The notes: a model not told the origin generated them from the sequence alone. A stretch of 64,000 nt of DNA from Solenopsis invicta (GCF_016802725.1 NC_052671.1:24801728-24865727); one strand, 5' to 3'; shown: positions 10,963 to 22,695, numbered from the stretch's first letter. Program-made: numbers and translations.

Positions 10963-11435
10963 CTTACTCACCACTTACTTTCTTACAATCATTTACAGTC
11001 ACTTACGAGTACATACCGCACCTTTTTTCATTCTGATCAATCGCTCATTTGTCGCCTCGCGATTCACTCTAGTTCGATCCGGCGCAAATTCCGTGACATT
11101 ATATGTCCGAGTTTGTGACGTTCGGATTCGTATTCATCATACTTAAATTCGACGCGGCATTGTGAGATCCGAACACTCTGAGTGCCAACCGTCGACCAAC
11201 CGTTCGCCGTTGTAAGCTGAATCCGCTCTGCCAACCACTAAATCGTTCGCACCTTCAAAACTTCACCCAACAGTAAATCTCAGCCGTCCATTATTTTTAT
11301 TTTTTTATTTTTACTCTTCTTAAGACTACCTTCTCTCTCTCATAAGATATTTGTTATATTTTTCAAAACACTCATATATTCAGTATTATTGCACTACCCT
11401 TCCTTTTCTCCCTCTATTACTCTCAGTCTCTTTAT

Positions 11436-12130
11436 TTCCCGCAGGATACAGTCGAGCTCTTTCGATTGGGTCCGCGACTCTTTTTATTTCCCGTAGGATA
11501 CAGTCGAGCTCTTTCGATTGGGTCCGCGACTCTTTTTATTTCCCGCAGGATACAGTCGAGCTCTTTCGATTGGGTCCGCGACTCTTTTTATTTCCCGTAG
11601 GATACAATCGAGCTCTTTCGATTGGGTCCACGACTCTCTTTATTTCCCGCAGGATACAGTCGAGCTCTTTCGATTGGGTCCGCCACTCTTTTTATTTCCC
11701 GTAGGATACAATCGAGCTCTTTCGATTGGGTCCACGACTCTCTTTATTTCCCGTAGGATACAATCGAGCTCTTTCGATTGGGTCCACGACTCTCTTTATT
11801 TCCCGCAGGATACAGTCGAGCTCTTTCGATTGGGTCCGCGACTCTTTTTATTTCCCGTAGGATACAATCGAGCTCTTTCGATTGGGTCCACGACTCTCTT
11901 TATTTCCCGCAGGATACAGTCGAGCTCCTTCGATTGGGTCCGCGACTCTCTTTATTTCCCGTAGGATACAATCGAGCTCTTTCGATTGGGTCCACGACTC
12001 TCTTTATTTCCCGCAGGATACAGTCGAGCTCTTTCGATTGGGTCCGCGACTCTTTTATTTCCCGTAGGATACTATCGAGCTTTTTCGATTGGGTCCGCGA
12101 CTCTCCTTATTCCCTGCTGGATACAATCGA
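11436..12130. repeat. 52-bp minisatellite, about 13 units
   Basis: Units are 52 bp and start with CGAGCTCTTTCGATTGGGTC at 11453, 11505, 11557 and so on to about 12077. Two variants mostly alternate: GCAGGATACAGTC with GTCCGCGAC, and GTAGGATACAATC with GTCCACGAC. The array therefore has a partial 104-bp higher-order period. Every unit also has a pyrimidine tract ending in CAG or TAG before G. Open frames across it are repeat artefacts, since 52 is not a multiple of 3. Confidence 0.9.
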
Positions 12131-12314
12131 ACTCTCGTTCGATTGAATTCGCAGTTTTCTTTGGTTCCAGCGGAAACGAAGAATTCTGTTTCTTTTATTA
12201 ATTCAAACTTTTTTCCTTTTGCTTTTCTTTTTTCTTCTTTCAAGAAGTTATAATATAAATTTTATTTCCCTTTATAAGAAAGAGAGAACGTAGCCTTAAT
12301 TCTCAAATTCATTT

Positions 12315-12937
12315 TAGTGCGTAAGCGAGTCCCTGACCATAAAACTCGAAGAGCCATTAAGAACTGTCGGAGTCGCCGAAATAAGAAGCTCCGGAGGCTT
12401 GGCGCATCGTTATCGCTCTGCGGAAAATTACGCAATCAGCGAGCAAATATTTCTGTTTTGCCTAACGCTCTAATTAATTTGAGTTCTTCCGACGAACCGA
12501 CCGACTCATCTCCGCCAGTCTCAAATCCGTCCCCCGAATCACACTCTCTCCCCCCCTGTCGTTATCCTTCCCCCTCTTACTCTCCTGGATCTCATGTAGA
12601 ACCAGATTTTAAACAACCACCAGGGTCACCGTCTTCTACCTTCGATCCTTTTGCAGAGCCCTTAGCACCTCCTCGGGATTCAACCTTTTCTCCTACAGAT
12701 TTTCCTCCTACACCTTCCCCCGATTTTTTTTATCGTAATTCCGATTCACCTGTTCGAAGACCTCCGGAAGATCCATATTCCCCCGCGCTAGAGTTTCCCC
12801 AAGAAAACCCGCATTCCGATTCATTATTTACTCCCGAACAGGTAGAGAATATAGTAAATGAAAATATCGAAGCGAATCGAAGAGTACTCAATGAATTTGA
12901 AGAAATCTTCGACTCGCTCCAAAGCCTACCTGGATAA
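12315..12937 (+). CDS. Unrecognised Arg- then Pro/Ser-rich ORF (probable spliced exon)
   Basis: About 206 residues are open but begin without an ATG. The frame opens right behind TTCATTTTAG, a good splice acceptor at about 12305-12314, so it is probably a downstream exon. The N-terminus is basic (RKRVPDHKTRR...RSRRNKKLRRLG). The middle is rich in Ser, Pro and Asp. The C-terminus (ENIVNENIEANRRVLNEFEE) could form an amphipathic helix. I do not recognise a family. A basic head plus disordered linker would suit a nucleic-acid-binding, Gag-like protein, but that is a guess. No stop or frameshift occurs. The upstream exon is not certain; CAACAGTAAATC near 11273 is a candidate donor. Confidence 0.4.
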
Positions 12938-13507
12938 CTAAAAATCCCTTGATCATAAAATACACCTACACATGCACACTTATAACCAACTAGAATTTAA
13001 GTTATAATTACAATTTTTTTGTTATTAAGAACATAAGATTTTTCTTCTTTTTATTATACATGTTTTCTACTAACAAAAATATTATTTGTAAATTAATAAT
13101 TATTATTTTAGTCATCACCTATCATTGTAATTGGTTATTTCTTTTATTATGTTAAAATAAATTGTAATTCTTAGTTTCAATCATTTTTCTTTACTTCAAT
13201 CACCTCTAATTCCCGCTCCGATAAAATTGCACTTAGTCCGATCCCGCGTAAAAGCGATTCGATTCGTTTACGCAAAATAAGGACTACACGAATGCAAGAG
13301 TCTGAATGAGAGTCATAGGTCGTCATTCTCGACACCTGACCTACATTCTGACTCACCTGACGCATTCGACTCGTCGCACTCGCCCGGAGACATGTGTGCG
13401 AGAGATTAGGCCTGTTCCGTCCTTCCTACCTCGCTCGAATTATTTCTCTAAGTCTCTACCTGCCAACCGACCCAAGAGACTTATTTCGAGAATTCTGGAC
13501 GTAACAG

Positions 13508-16500
13508 CATTTTGCGTTGTATTTTGGATAAAACTAAACATTTTTCCTGCGTACCCGTCGTGTGAAACACGTGGTCGAGCTCAAGATGGCTAGTGATGAG
13601 ATTTCGCTACGTAACGTCGTGAAGTTCAACGGTACAAATTTCCAACCGTGGAAATTCCAAATGAAAACATTGTTCGATTACAATGATTTATCGGCTATTG
13701 TCGAGGGAAGTGAGATGCTTCCTGAAGAAGCTACAGGCGCGAATGCGGCGGCGAGAAATGCCGAGCGCGTCGTCTGGAAGAAGAGGGACGCAAAGGCGCG
13801 CTTCTTCATAATTACGGCGTGCGACGAGATACAAATGGAGTATCTTACAGTGTGTGATACTGCTCATGATATGTGGAAGAAATTATCGACGATCCACGAA
13901 CAGCGATCATCAACGAACAAGGTGTCGTTATTAGAGGATTTCCATGGGTACGCGATGGAGCCGGGCTGCATTATGGCGCAGCACGTGGCGCGTGTGCAAA
14001 ATCGTGCCTTCCGGCTACGTGATATCGGGAAGGAGATCGACGACGACACGATCATGGCCAAAATTACGTCGACGCTGCCGTCGAAATATCGTGCTTTTAA
14101 GACCACATGGGTAATGTTCCGGAGAGTGCGCAGACCATCTCAAATTTGCTTGATAAATTACTACAAAAAGAAAAGAATGTACTCAAGGAGGAACAAATCA
14201 GTGAAGGGCTCGCTGCTATGGTGGTCAATCCAGCGAAAGGCACGAGGGGCAACGCGGAAAATAAAGGCGGGAATAAGGGCAAGCAATTCAAGAAAGCCGA
14301 GAAGAAAGGAAATGCTAGATGTTTCCAATGCTCTGAAAAGGGACATTTTGCATGGGAATGTCCGACGAAACCGAAGAAGAAGCTTGCTGAAAATGGCGGT
14401 GCTTCCGGTAGTGCATTAAGTGGCTCTGGTGCAGCGTGCGCGTTCGCGTTCCCGGCAGTGTTTGATCATGAGAATATGGCGTCGGAAGACACGTGGTTTT
14501 TGGACAGTTGTGCATCACTACATTCCACGTTTCGTCGAGAGTGGATCAGAGACTGTAAAGATGGAGCACTTGAGAACATAAAGGTGGGCAACGACGGAAT
14601 TTGTCCTGCGAAGGGATATGGCTACGTCGAAATAATGAAATGCGTCAATGGAAAATACGAGAAGGCTCGCATCGATAATGTGTTTTTTGTGCCGACTTTG
14701 CGTAGGAACCTTTTGTCTGCGGGACGCTTAACGAACAAAAACATATGTGTGTCTTTCACGGAAAGGAAAGCGGAACTAATGCACAATGGCGTTAAGGTAG
14801 CTGAGGGTGTGAAAGCGTCGAATAATGTGTATTGCTTAGCATTTAAGACTATTCCTTGCAGCGAGGCGAATGCTGCAGAGTGTAATTCAGATTTAAAGAC
14901 GTTACACGAGAGACTCGGGCATGTGAACGTTGGGACTATTGAGAGGATGGTCAAACACAAATTATTGCCGTCGGTCAATCTCAAGGAGGTAAAGTCATTC
15001 TTTTGTGAACCATGTCAAATGGGAAAGATGCATCGAAAATCATACAAATCGACCGAGGATGGACGTGATACTAAACCAGGTGAGGTCATACACAGTGATG
15101 TGGTGGGACCAGTGGAAGTTGAGTCAATTGGTCGATCGCGCTGGTATGTAAATTTTAAAGACGATGCTACTGACTTTCGCGTGATTTGCTTTATGCAAAA
15201 TAAATCTGATGTATTTGAAAAATTTAAAATATTTGAAGCTGCGGTGCAAAATCGCTTTGGAAGATCTATTAAAGTACTTCGAACGGACCGAGGTCGCGAA
15301 TACGTCAACAATGAAATGAAAAGATACTTGGAGGAGAAAGGTATTGAGCATGAAGTGACAGCACCGTTTACTCCTGAGCAAGATGGCAAGGCGGAGCGTG
15401 ATAATCGGACGATTGTCGAGTGTGCGCGTACTCTTCTCCACGCGAAAAATCTACCGAAGATCATGTGGGCAGAAGCAACGGCTTATGCAGTATATATTCT
15501 CAATCGTATTGCTAATCGGAAGGACAGAAATGTGTCACCTTACGAGATGTGGACTGGAAAGACACCAGATTTATCGAAATTGAAAACGTTCAGTTCCGAT
15601 GCATATATACATGTTCCAGGTTTATTCCGTAAGAAATTTGACTCAAAAGCTCAAAAGGGGATCTTTGTAGGTTTTCTTTGCTTTGTAGGCGAATCAGGGA
15701 ACGAAAGAGTGTATCTGCCAATAACGAGAACTATCAAGGAGTCGAAAGACGTGACGATACACGAGAAAGATGTTCCAGTGAGCGACAAGGAGGCGGCGGA
15801 AGTAAAAATTTCGATTAAAGAGGATGTTGGTCCTATGATGGAACAAGAAGTTCAAGGAGCAACTATGCTAAAAGAGCTTCCGATGATTGAAGGCGAACAG
15901 GCTAAGAAGGCGCACAAGCTCTTGATTGAGGAAGGTGCGAGTGAAGGTGTACGGCGTTCGCAACGGGAACGCAAAGCACCGGTTCGCTATGAGGCGTGTT
16001 GGGCAGCGATTGAGGAGCCGAGAACATTCGTTGAAGCTATGACGGGGCCAGACAGTGAGAAATGGGAAAGAGCAGTAGAAGAAGAACTACATGCACATGA
16101 AGAAAATGGTACGTGGAAAATCGTGAAAGATGTTGGGCAGAAGACGATAACATCCAAATGGGTTTTCAAGGTTCAAGATTTAAAGGACAGCCGGCGTTAC
16201 AAGGCTCGTCTTGTCGCACGAGGTTTTATGCAGACACCGGGAATAGATTACAATGAGACGTTTTCACCGGTGGTACGTTACGACTCGTTGCGGGTGTTGC
16301 TGGCGATGGTGGCACAGCACGATCTTGAATTAGTACAATTCGATGTCAAAACGGCCTTTTTGAATGGAAGGTTAAAGGAGAATATTTACATGAAGATTCC
16401 AGATGGTCTCAAAGTCGAGGACGACGAGAAGGACTGCGTCCTGAAATTGAAAAAATCGCTCTACGGGCTGAAGCAAGCGTCGAGATGCTGGAACGAGACG

Positions 16501-17697
16501 TTCAACGAATTCCTGTGTAATTTCGAATTTGTGAAAAGCCAAGCAGATCCGTGTGTGTTCAATGGTCGCGTCAAAGGCAGTGCGGTTATTTTAGCTCTGT
16601 ATGTAGATGATGGGTTAATTTTATCGAAAAACAGACGCTATAGAATATACGATTAAGGCTTTGAGTGATTTTGTAACCATAAAGATTCTAGACGTGAGTA
16701 ATTTTTGCGGGATGCAAATATATAGAGACTCTAAGAATGGAATTGTGTTTGTAAATCAAGAAAAATACATTGAGAAAATGTTGGATAAATTTGGAATGAA
16801 TGAGTGCAAGAATGTGAGCATACCGATCGATAAGGCTTCGATAGACAGTGTTCACGGCGGAGATACGAATGATTCTTTTAAAATTCCATATCGCGAGGTA
16901 GTAGGATCGATAATGTTTATAGCGGTTGTTAGTCGACCTGACATTGCATTCGCGACGAGTTTTGTAAGTCGGTTCTTGTCAAACTACAATAAAGCGTGCT
17001 GGGATGCGGTGAAGAAAATTTTGCGTTATCTATCGGGTACGAAAAGCGTAGGCATAATGTATCGAAAAACAAATTCGATGTGCCTGTGAGCTATAGTGAC
17101 GCGGATTATGCCGGAGACTCTGAAACGCGCATGAGTGGTTGCATGAGTTTTCTAGCTGGGGGTCCAGTGATTTGGTCCTCACGTAGACAGGATTGTGTTG
17201 CTCTAAGCACCACTGAATCTGAATTTATAGCGGCGAGTGAAACAGTGAAGGATATCGTGTGGTTGCAGAAATTGCTGACCGATATCGGGTACGAGCATAG
17301 AATGCCGGTCGACTTGCGGATAGACAACCAGGGTGCTATGAGACTCGCAAAGAATCCCGAGTTCCATAAGAGAACCAAACATGTTCACGTTAGATATTGT
17401 TTCATACGTGACATGTGTGAAAAGAATATTGTAAACGTGACATATATTAAAAGCGAGGACCAGGTAGCTGATATTCTGACAGAACCTTTGGCGCGTGTCA
17501 GATTTGAATACCTGCGAGACAGAATGAATGTGAGAGTGAGAGAGTCAAATTCTGGAGAGAGTGTTGAAACTATTTAGAATTTGTACTCTCGTGCCTGAGC
17601 CTAGTGGCCTGATGGTTCTAAGATACGGATGCCATCTCTAGGCTATTGTGTTCAACCCTTTTTTATGTATCTCTCTGCGCATTTTGTCAGTTGAACA
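13508..17697 (+). mobile_element. Ty1/Copia retrotransposon, degenerate
   Basis: This covers a leader, a Copia-order polyprotein (gag, protease, integrase, RT, RNase H) and about 120 bp behind the stop. A purine tract (CTGGAGAGAG, 17552-17561) precedes TGTTGAAAC at 17562, a candidate start of the 3' LTR. GTGTTCAAC/GTTGAACAC pair at 17648-17698. No 5' LTR can be matched; the preceding element abuts at 13507. Confidence 0.75.
13586..17577 (+). pseudogene. gag-pol: Copia Gag-Pol polyprotein with three frameshifts
   Basis: The ATG at 13586 opens a Copia Gag (FNGTNFQPWKFQMKTL). A zinc knuckle CFQCSEKGHFAWEC lies near 14320. The protease site reads DSCAS where DSGAS is normal (Gly to Cys, about 14506). 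GAG-pre-integrase has LHERLGHVN. The integrase core has HSDVVGP, LRTDRGREY and GKAERDNRTI. RT has FDVKTAFLNG, SLYGLKQASR and an intact YVDD (about 16600). RNase H has SYSDADYAGD and ALSTTESEF. Small indels break the frame near 14108, 16632 and 17060. Each falls in otherwise well-preserved sequence, so decay is recent, but no full polyprotein can be made. Confidence 0.9.
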
Positions 17698-18214
17698 CCG
17701 ACCTGCGTTTGTAACGGTTGCGTACATGCAACGGACGTATTGCACGTATATTAATAGAATGCCAATTGTTAAATAAATATCCATAGAACATAACAATTAA
17801 AAAATATAAGATGAAAAAAATCGCATCTGCGGTGATCAAACCTGGGATTCCAAGCATACCAATCGACATCCTAATGCCCTACGCAACGCCTTACTTGAGA
17901 ATCATTTTTCTGTAACGGTACTTATAGATGCTGAAAATATTTAATCATCATTTTCTCGAGAATGTCCAAGTTTCGCAACAAACGGCTTTACTAAAATAAT
18001 GCTGTAAGTAAACATTGCACACGCATAAAACTTTGTTAAAATTGGTGAAATTATTGTCGGGTCCTCCCCTCTCCTCAGTCATCGCGCTTCACGCTCTAAC
18101 CTAGCACACAATAGTGCTTAACGGACCGAACGACAAATGCCAAACTTCACATGCAAATTTCTCTGAAACGAAGGCCCATGCATTTAAACGCTCTGACACT
18201 TTTTATATCCTTGT
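17698..18214. other. Unannotated AT-rich spacer
   Basis: I see no gene, terminal repeat or structured RNA here. Short ORFs have no recognisable motif. Confidence 0.4.
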
Positions 18215-19424
18215 CCATACAGCACAGAAAATTCCAGCAACATTGCAGCAACGTTGCAATGTTGCAGATTGCAATGCAGTATTACGGAGACGATGCAGAA
18301 ACATAATTTAACAATATGCCTGCAACATCGCATGGCATATGCCAGTAATATTCCGGAAACATTGCAATATCATAATTTTTTAATAAAGTAGTGGCAATAA
18401 AGAGCCAAAGCAGAATATTCGCGTATAATAATATATTAATTTAACTCCTCCATAATTATTCATCCGCATTTAGCAAACTAAGATCGGGCGACGTTACTAA
18501 ATTTTCCGCTGAATCTTTACATTCTCTAAGAATACAACCGTCCATGTATTAACTGTAAGTCAACTCATCCAAGTCAGGCTTTCAAAGTTGACTGCAAATC
18601 GACTTTGCATAGACGTCTGCAGACATCCTTCAAGTTGACTCTAAGACGTCTAGAAAAAGGCATGCGGTCCAGTGGTGCTGTGTGCATCATAGTATTGTTA
18701 AGAAACATAAATATTTATAACAATAGATGAAATAGGTCCATATATGAAGAAACCTCGATCTACAGCCCAATGAACAAACAATATTTTTTAATTGTTTTTT
18801 TAATAAAAATTTTTTTATATTTAATTTAATTATTGTATTATATTGATATATATTTTCTAATTGCATCTTATTCAAACAAATAACAGAAAAGTTATTCCAG
18901 ATGTTATTCTGCATTTGCAAAATTAGTAAAAAAAACTATAATTTAAATTTGTTTATATAAATATTGTGCTTTAATTATACATATTTCATTTTTTCGATAA
19001 CGTATATTGACCTGATCTGCCAGTTATATACACATATCAGCATAAAGTGTTCACAGGTCATCATGAGGAATCAGTTCGCAGCGATCACAGAGGTCAAGCA
19101 AGAGGTTCACCAGAGTCGCGACTTGGATGGGTGACCGCTTGGAAATTTCCGAAAAAATATTCCCGAGATTTTTTTTGCGAAAAATGTTTTTAAAATGTTA
19201 CACAAATATTGTTTTGTTTATTGGAATTATGTGATGTAATAATATTTATGTGAATATTTTGGAAAAATGGGATGTTTCAATGCAATATTTCAAAAAGCGG
19301 ACATCTTAATGTTGCTGCAATCTTTCAACAATGTTGCAGCAATGTTTCGCAATCAAAATGTAATATTACAATGTTTCAATGAAATCATTTTGCAGTGTTC
19401 CTGCAATCTCTCTGTGCTGCATGG
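18215..19424. mobile_element. 1.2-kb inverted-repeat element (MITE-like)
   Basis: The ends CCATACAGCACAGA (18215) and TCTGTGCTGCATGG (to 19424) are complementary at 13 of 14 positions. Behind both ends lie blocks rich in GCAACATTGCAG/CTGCAATGTTGC-type words, giving a loose long inverted repeat. There is no transposase ORF. A 5S-rRNA-like segment sits inside at 19078-19144. A clear target-site duplication is not visible. Confidence 0.5.
19078..19144 (+). rRNA. 5S rRNA-like fragment (pseudogene or SINE head)
   Basis: The segment contains AGGTCAAGCAAGAG (the 5S box A region is AGTTAAGCAACG) and, 17 bp on, ACTTGGATGGGTGACCGCTT, nearly identical to box C and the following helix of eukaryotic 5S rRNA. 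The first half of a 5S gene and the terminal T-run are missing. It is therefore a remnant or the promoter part of a 5S-derived SINE, not a working 5S gene. It lies inside an inverted-repeat element. Confidence 0.65.
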
Positions 19425-20355
19425 GTGGCTCCCTCCTTTCAAATAAACTAAAGCTCATCTAATTTCGTATTTCGAAATTGAAAGCATCTCCTTATCAGTC
19501 GTATACATAAGTAGTTAAACTGAAAAAGTTTAATTCTTTAGAAAAATTTAGTCAAGTTAATAGGGTAGTATTTTTTAGGGTTGTTTTACGTATATAAATT
19601 TTCAAAAATTAGAATTTTTTTGATTCAAAATTTTATATGAAATAACACCTATCTTAAAGCGATGCTGGAATTGTCTCTATTACCGGCAAAAATACCATTT
19701 TAAATTGTTAAACAAATTATACTTTATATTTTTTTTACAACAATATAATTCTTTTTACAAAATTGAAATACACGCGTTTATGTATACGACTCTGGTTTAT
19801 TTTTTACCAAAAATAGAAGAAATTTTTAAATAACATTTTTCTATCGACTTTTACTTTACTGTGGCGACCAAAATTGTCAATTCACAGATAACGTATACTT
19901 CGTGGAAACGTTATACAGCTTATATTTATGCGAAATAAAAGCAGAGCCAGGTGTAAAAGATGTTGAATTACTAAACGTATGTATGCTTGCTTAATAAATC
20001 GTACGTGTGGAAGTTGAGTTTATTAATTAAAACTGCTAACCCCAGCATTGTCTTAAATAAATTAGAAGAGAAGATGGTAGAATGGCCTTCCTAAGTGTTA
20101 TCGTAACGTTTCCGCAACTAGGTAATGAATTCTAGTGGTTATAGAATCATTTATTTAATTGCCGTTTATCAGTGGCGTTGATTTACAATAGTCAACACCT
20201 ATTTAAAACATTTTTGAGCATTTTAAAACTTTCAAAGATTAACTTTAGAATTTATTTATAAATATTCCTCTTTTTTTTTTAACTTAATTAGGAACACAAA
20301 TATGTGTGTACACACTTTTTCTGTTATTTAAGATTTTATATTCGGCTGTATTATA
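19425..20355. other. AT-rich spacer with a dispersed repeat word
   Basis: No gene is seen. CTTAAAGCGATGCTGGA at 19653-19669, followed by GTCTCTA, recurs at 25523 and on the minus strand at 48101. Confidence 0.4.
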
Positions 20356-21676
20356 CGAGGTGTGTTCAAAAAGTATCGCGAATTTTGAATTTTCGCGGGT
20401 TACGTATATTCGAATTTCGATCTTTTTGTGGCGTTATGTTGGTACTCATGTCTCTCACTTATGCCGACAAGCTCGGCCATTTTGAATGTTCACTTAATTG
20501 TTGACAGCTGCTTTGCTTGCACGTGTTTTGGATCGTCTTCGATTTTTACCTATTCAAAAAAATGGATCAAAGAACCTGTATCAAATTTTGTGTGAAAAAC
20601 GAAATTAAGTGCGCGGATGCATTCCGAATGTTGACTGTGGCATACGGAGAAGCTACCTTGGACCGAAGCACGTTTATCGGTGGTACAAAATGTTCTCAGA
20701 AGGCCGAGAAGATGTGAACGACGAAGAGCGTGCCGGACGCCTGAGCACTTCAACAACAGACGAAAAAATTAATGAAGTGGAGAAAATGGTATTGGCCAAT
20801 CGTCGAATCACCGTTAGAGAAGTTGCTGAGGACCTAAACATATCGATTGGCTCGTGCCATTCGATTTTTATCAATGATTTGGGCATGAGACGGGTCGCCG
20901 CGAAATTCGTACCAAAATTGCTCAATTGCGACCAAAAACAGCATCGCATGAACATTGCTAATGAGATGTTGGACTCTGTCCGCGACGACCCAAATTTGCT
21001 CCAGAGGGTCATAACTGGTGACGAATCGTGGGTTTATGGTTATGACGTGGAAACCAAAGCTCAATCATCTCAATGGAAGCTGCCGCACGAACCAAGACCG
21101 AAAAAAGCGCGCCAAGTTCGGTCGAATGTGAAAGTTTTGCTGACAGTTTTCTTCGATTGCAGGGGCGTGGTGCATCATGAGTTCTTGCCACAGGGTAGAA
21201 CGGTCAATAAGGAATATTACCTGCAAGTTATGCGCAATTTGCGCGAAGCAATCCGCCAGAAACGCCCGGATTTGTGGAAGAACAAAAATTGGCTTTTGCA
21301 CCACGATAACGCCCCTGCTCACACATCGTTGCTTGTGCGCGACTTTTTGGCCAAAAACAACACACTAATGATGCCGCAGCCACCGTATTCCCCAGATCTG
21401 GACCCCTGTGACTTTTTCTTGTTCCCTAAACTGAAGAGGCCCATGAAAGGACGACGTTACGCTACGCTTGACGAGATAAAGACGGCATCGAAGGAGGAGC
21501 TGAACAAGATAAAAAAAAATGATTTTTTGAAGTGCTTCGAAGATTGGAAAAACCGTTGGCACAAGTGTATAATATCTCATGGGGATTACTTTGAAGGGGA
21601 CAAAATAGATATTCATGAATAAATAAATAATTTTTTAAAAAACACAAAATTCGCGATACTTTTTGAACACACCTCG
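20356..21676 (+). mobile_element. Mariner (copy 2), near full length
   Basis: A 1321-bp element with TIRs starting CGAGGTGTGTTCAAAAAGTA and TA on each side (20354-20355 and 21677-21678). It belongs to the same family as copy 1 at 9054-9982 and is the length expected of a complete mariner. It is disabled by one small deletion in the transposase. Confidence 0.9.
20562..21622 (+). pseudogene. Mariner DD34D transposase with one frameshift
   Basis: The ATG at 20562 starts MDQRTCIKF. A single missing A at about 20670 (GAAGCACG against GAAGCAACG in copy 1) shifts the frame 36 codons in. The rest is open in the next frame to 21622. The catalytic residues are present: D in TGDESWVYGYD, D in HHDNAPAHT, and D in YSPDLDPCDFFLFPKLK, with 34 residues between the last two. 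The last motif carries LDP where mariners normally have LAP. The expected total length is about 350 residues. Without a shift it yields only a short N-terminal peptide. Confidence 0.92.
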
Positions 21677-21678
21677 TA

Positions 21679-22119
21679 TAGTACATATTTTGAGTTATGC
21701 AAAGATAATCAATAGCATAGGATTTTTGTTAATTCCTCTTAAGCAATACTGATGTCTTAACAGACCTAATGTGGTCAATTCTTTAAAGTTTTCATATCAA
21801 AATTTTTACATAAAATAAGTTGTTTGTAGTTATGCTGTAAATTTGTGGTTTATATATGTGGTGGATTATAAATTTCCAGTGCTGCAGTCTGTATGCGAAG
21901 GGGTTATACATATATACATGTACTTGTATGTCCATAATGTTAAATAGACTTTTAAGTTTAAAATTGATTGAGCAACATATTGATGAATGTAATCATTAAA
22001 TATTTAATTTAAAATATTAATGATTAACAAAATTATTGTACAATATATAAATGGAAACCGTATTATCATCTTCTCTTCTATTAAATATGTTAAATTATTT
22101 AAATTCAAATGTATCAAAC
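21679..22119. other. AT-rich spacer (putative intron)
   Basis: No gene is seen. If the FAS-like exons form one gene, this is the start of the intron after the 22120-22367 exon. Confidence 0.35.
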
Positions 22120-22367
22120 CTGAGGTTTAAAAAAGCAAAAAGCAGACAATGTATCACATATGCTATTTGCCGTAAAAACACCAGTTCTTGTTCCTCGTAA
22201 TTCTTTGGGATTCACACCCGCATCAATAATTGCTTCGTAAGTGATTTCAAGAAACATTCTAGTTCCAGGATCTATCATATGGGCTTCCATGGCTGATATA
22301 TTAAAAAATTGTGTATCAAACTTCTCTATGTTTTTGATATTACCGATTCGATGAGGCATATTATATC
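22120..22367 (-). pseudogene. FASN: Fatty-acid-synthase-like exon (ketosynthase N-terminal part)
   Basis: The minus-strand translation reads MPHRIGNIKNIEKFD then FFNISAMEAHMIDPGTRM and AIIDAGVNPKELRGTRTGVF. This is the stretch of animal FAS ketosynthase before the active-site Cys. It is bounded by TAG at 22368-22370 as acceptor and CCTCAG/GTTTGA at 22120-22115 as donor, giving a 248-bp exon. After TGVF the sequence (TANSICDTLSAF) departs from usual FAS. Joining to the upstream exon at 55999-56170 creates a TGA across the junction. It may thus be a broken gene, or exon of a divergent FAS paralogue whose real partner exon differs. The homology is firm; gene status is not. Confidence 0.65.
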
Positions 22368-22554
22368 CTATTTTATATTAAAAATTAATATATTTTATAA
22401 AAATATATATGTTACACATATTTACCCTTGCAAAAATAATTCACCGCTTTTACACCTCATATGGACTGCTTTTATTCCACTTTTAGCCCGTTTTATCATT
22501 TTTATGCCAGTTATGCACTCGTCTATTGTAAAAGAAGATGACGAGTATACATGA

Positions 22555-22695
22555 AAATACTTACGAGTATTTTTGAGTAGATTTTCCGTTTTCAATATTC
22601 ATTTTTCAGCTGATGAGTGACAATACGTTAATACGTTTCTCTTTTACTCCCAAGAGGGAAAACTAAGTGGATTGTCCGTTTTCAATACTCATTTT
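22555..22695. repeat. Tandem duplication, second copy split by a MITE
   Basis: The block GATTTTCCGTTTTCAATATT...CAGCTGATGAGTGACAATACG (about 22570-22640) recurs as 22675-22695 plus 23438-23485, interrupted by the hAT-like MITE. The duplication predates the insertion. Confidence 0.6.

Larger units (their letters stand above)
10628..13507 (+). mobile_element. Long LTR-like element with ORF and minisatellite
   Basis: The 2.88-kb segment starts TGTTACGTCC and ends GGACGTAACA, a perfect 10-bp terminal inverted repeat of the TG...CA type seen at LTR ends. It contains a TATA promoter (10930), a 52-bp minisatellite (11436-12130) and an ORF without ATG (12315-12937). A second, diverged copy of the 5' part starts TGTTACATCC at 48688. 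No matching second LTR follows, and no target-site duplication is evident, so it may be a solo LTR or a non-autonomous element. The Copia element starts right after it. Confidence 0.55.

Noticed and set aside
11351..12201. Overlapping repetitive plus-strand ORFs (SIGSATLFISRRIQSS-type)
   Set aside because: They are the 52-bp minisatellite read in rotating frames; 52 is not divisible by 3, so no single frame is maintained.
10628..17577. The 2.9-kb LTR-like element as the 5' LTR of the Copia element
   Set aside because: Nothing like TGTTACGTCC follows the Copia ORF, so no matching 3' LTR exists.
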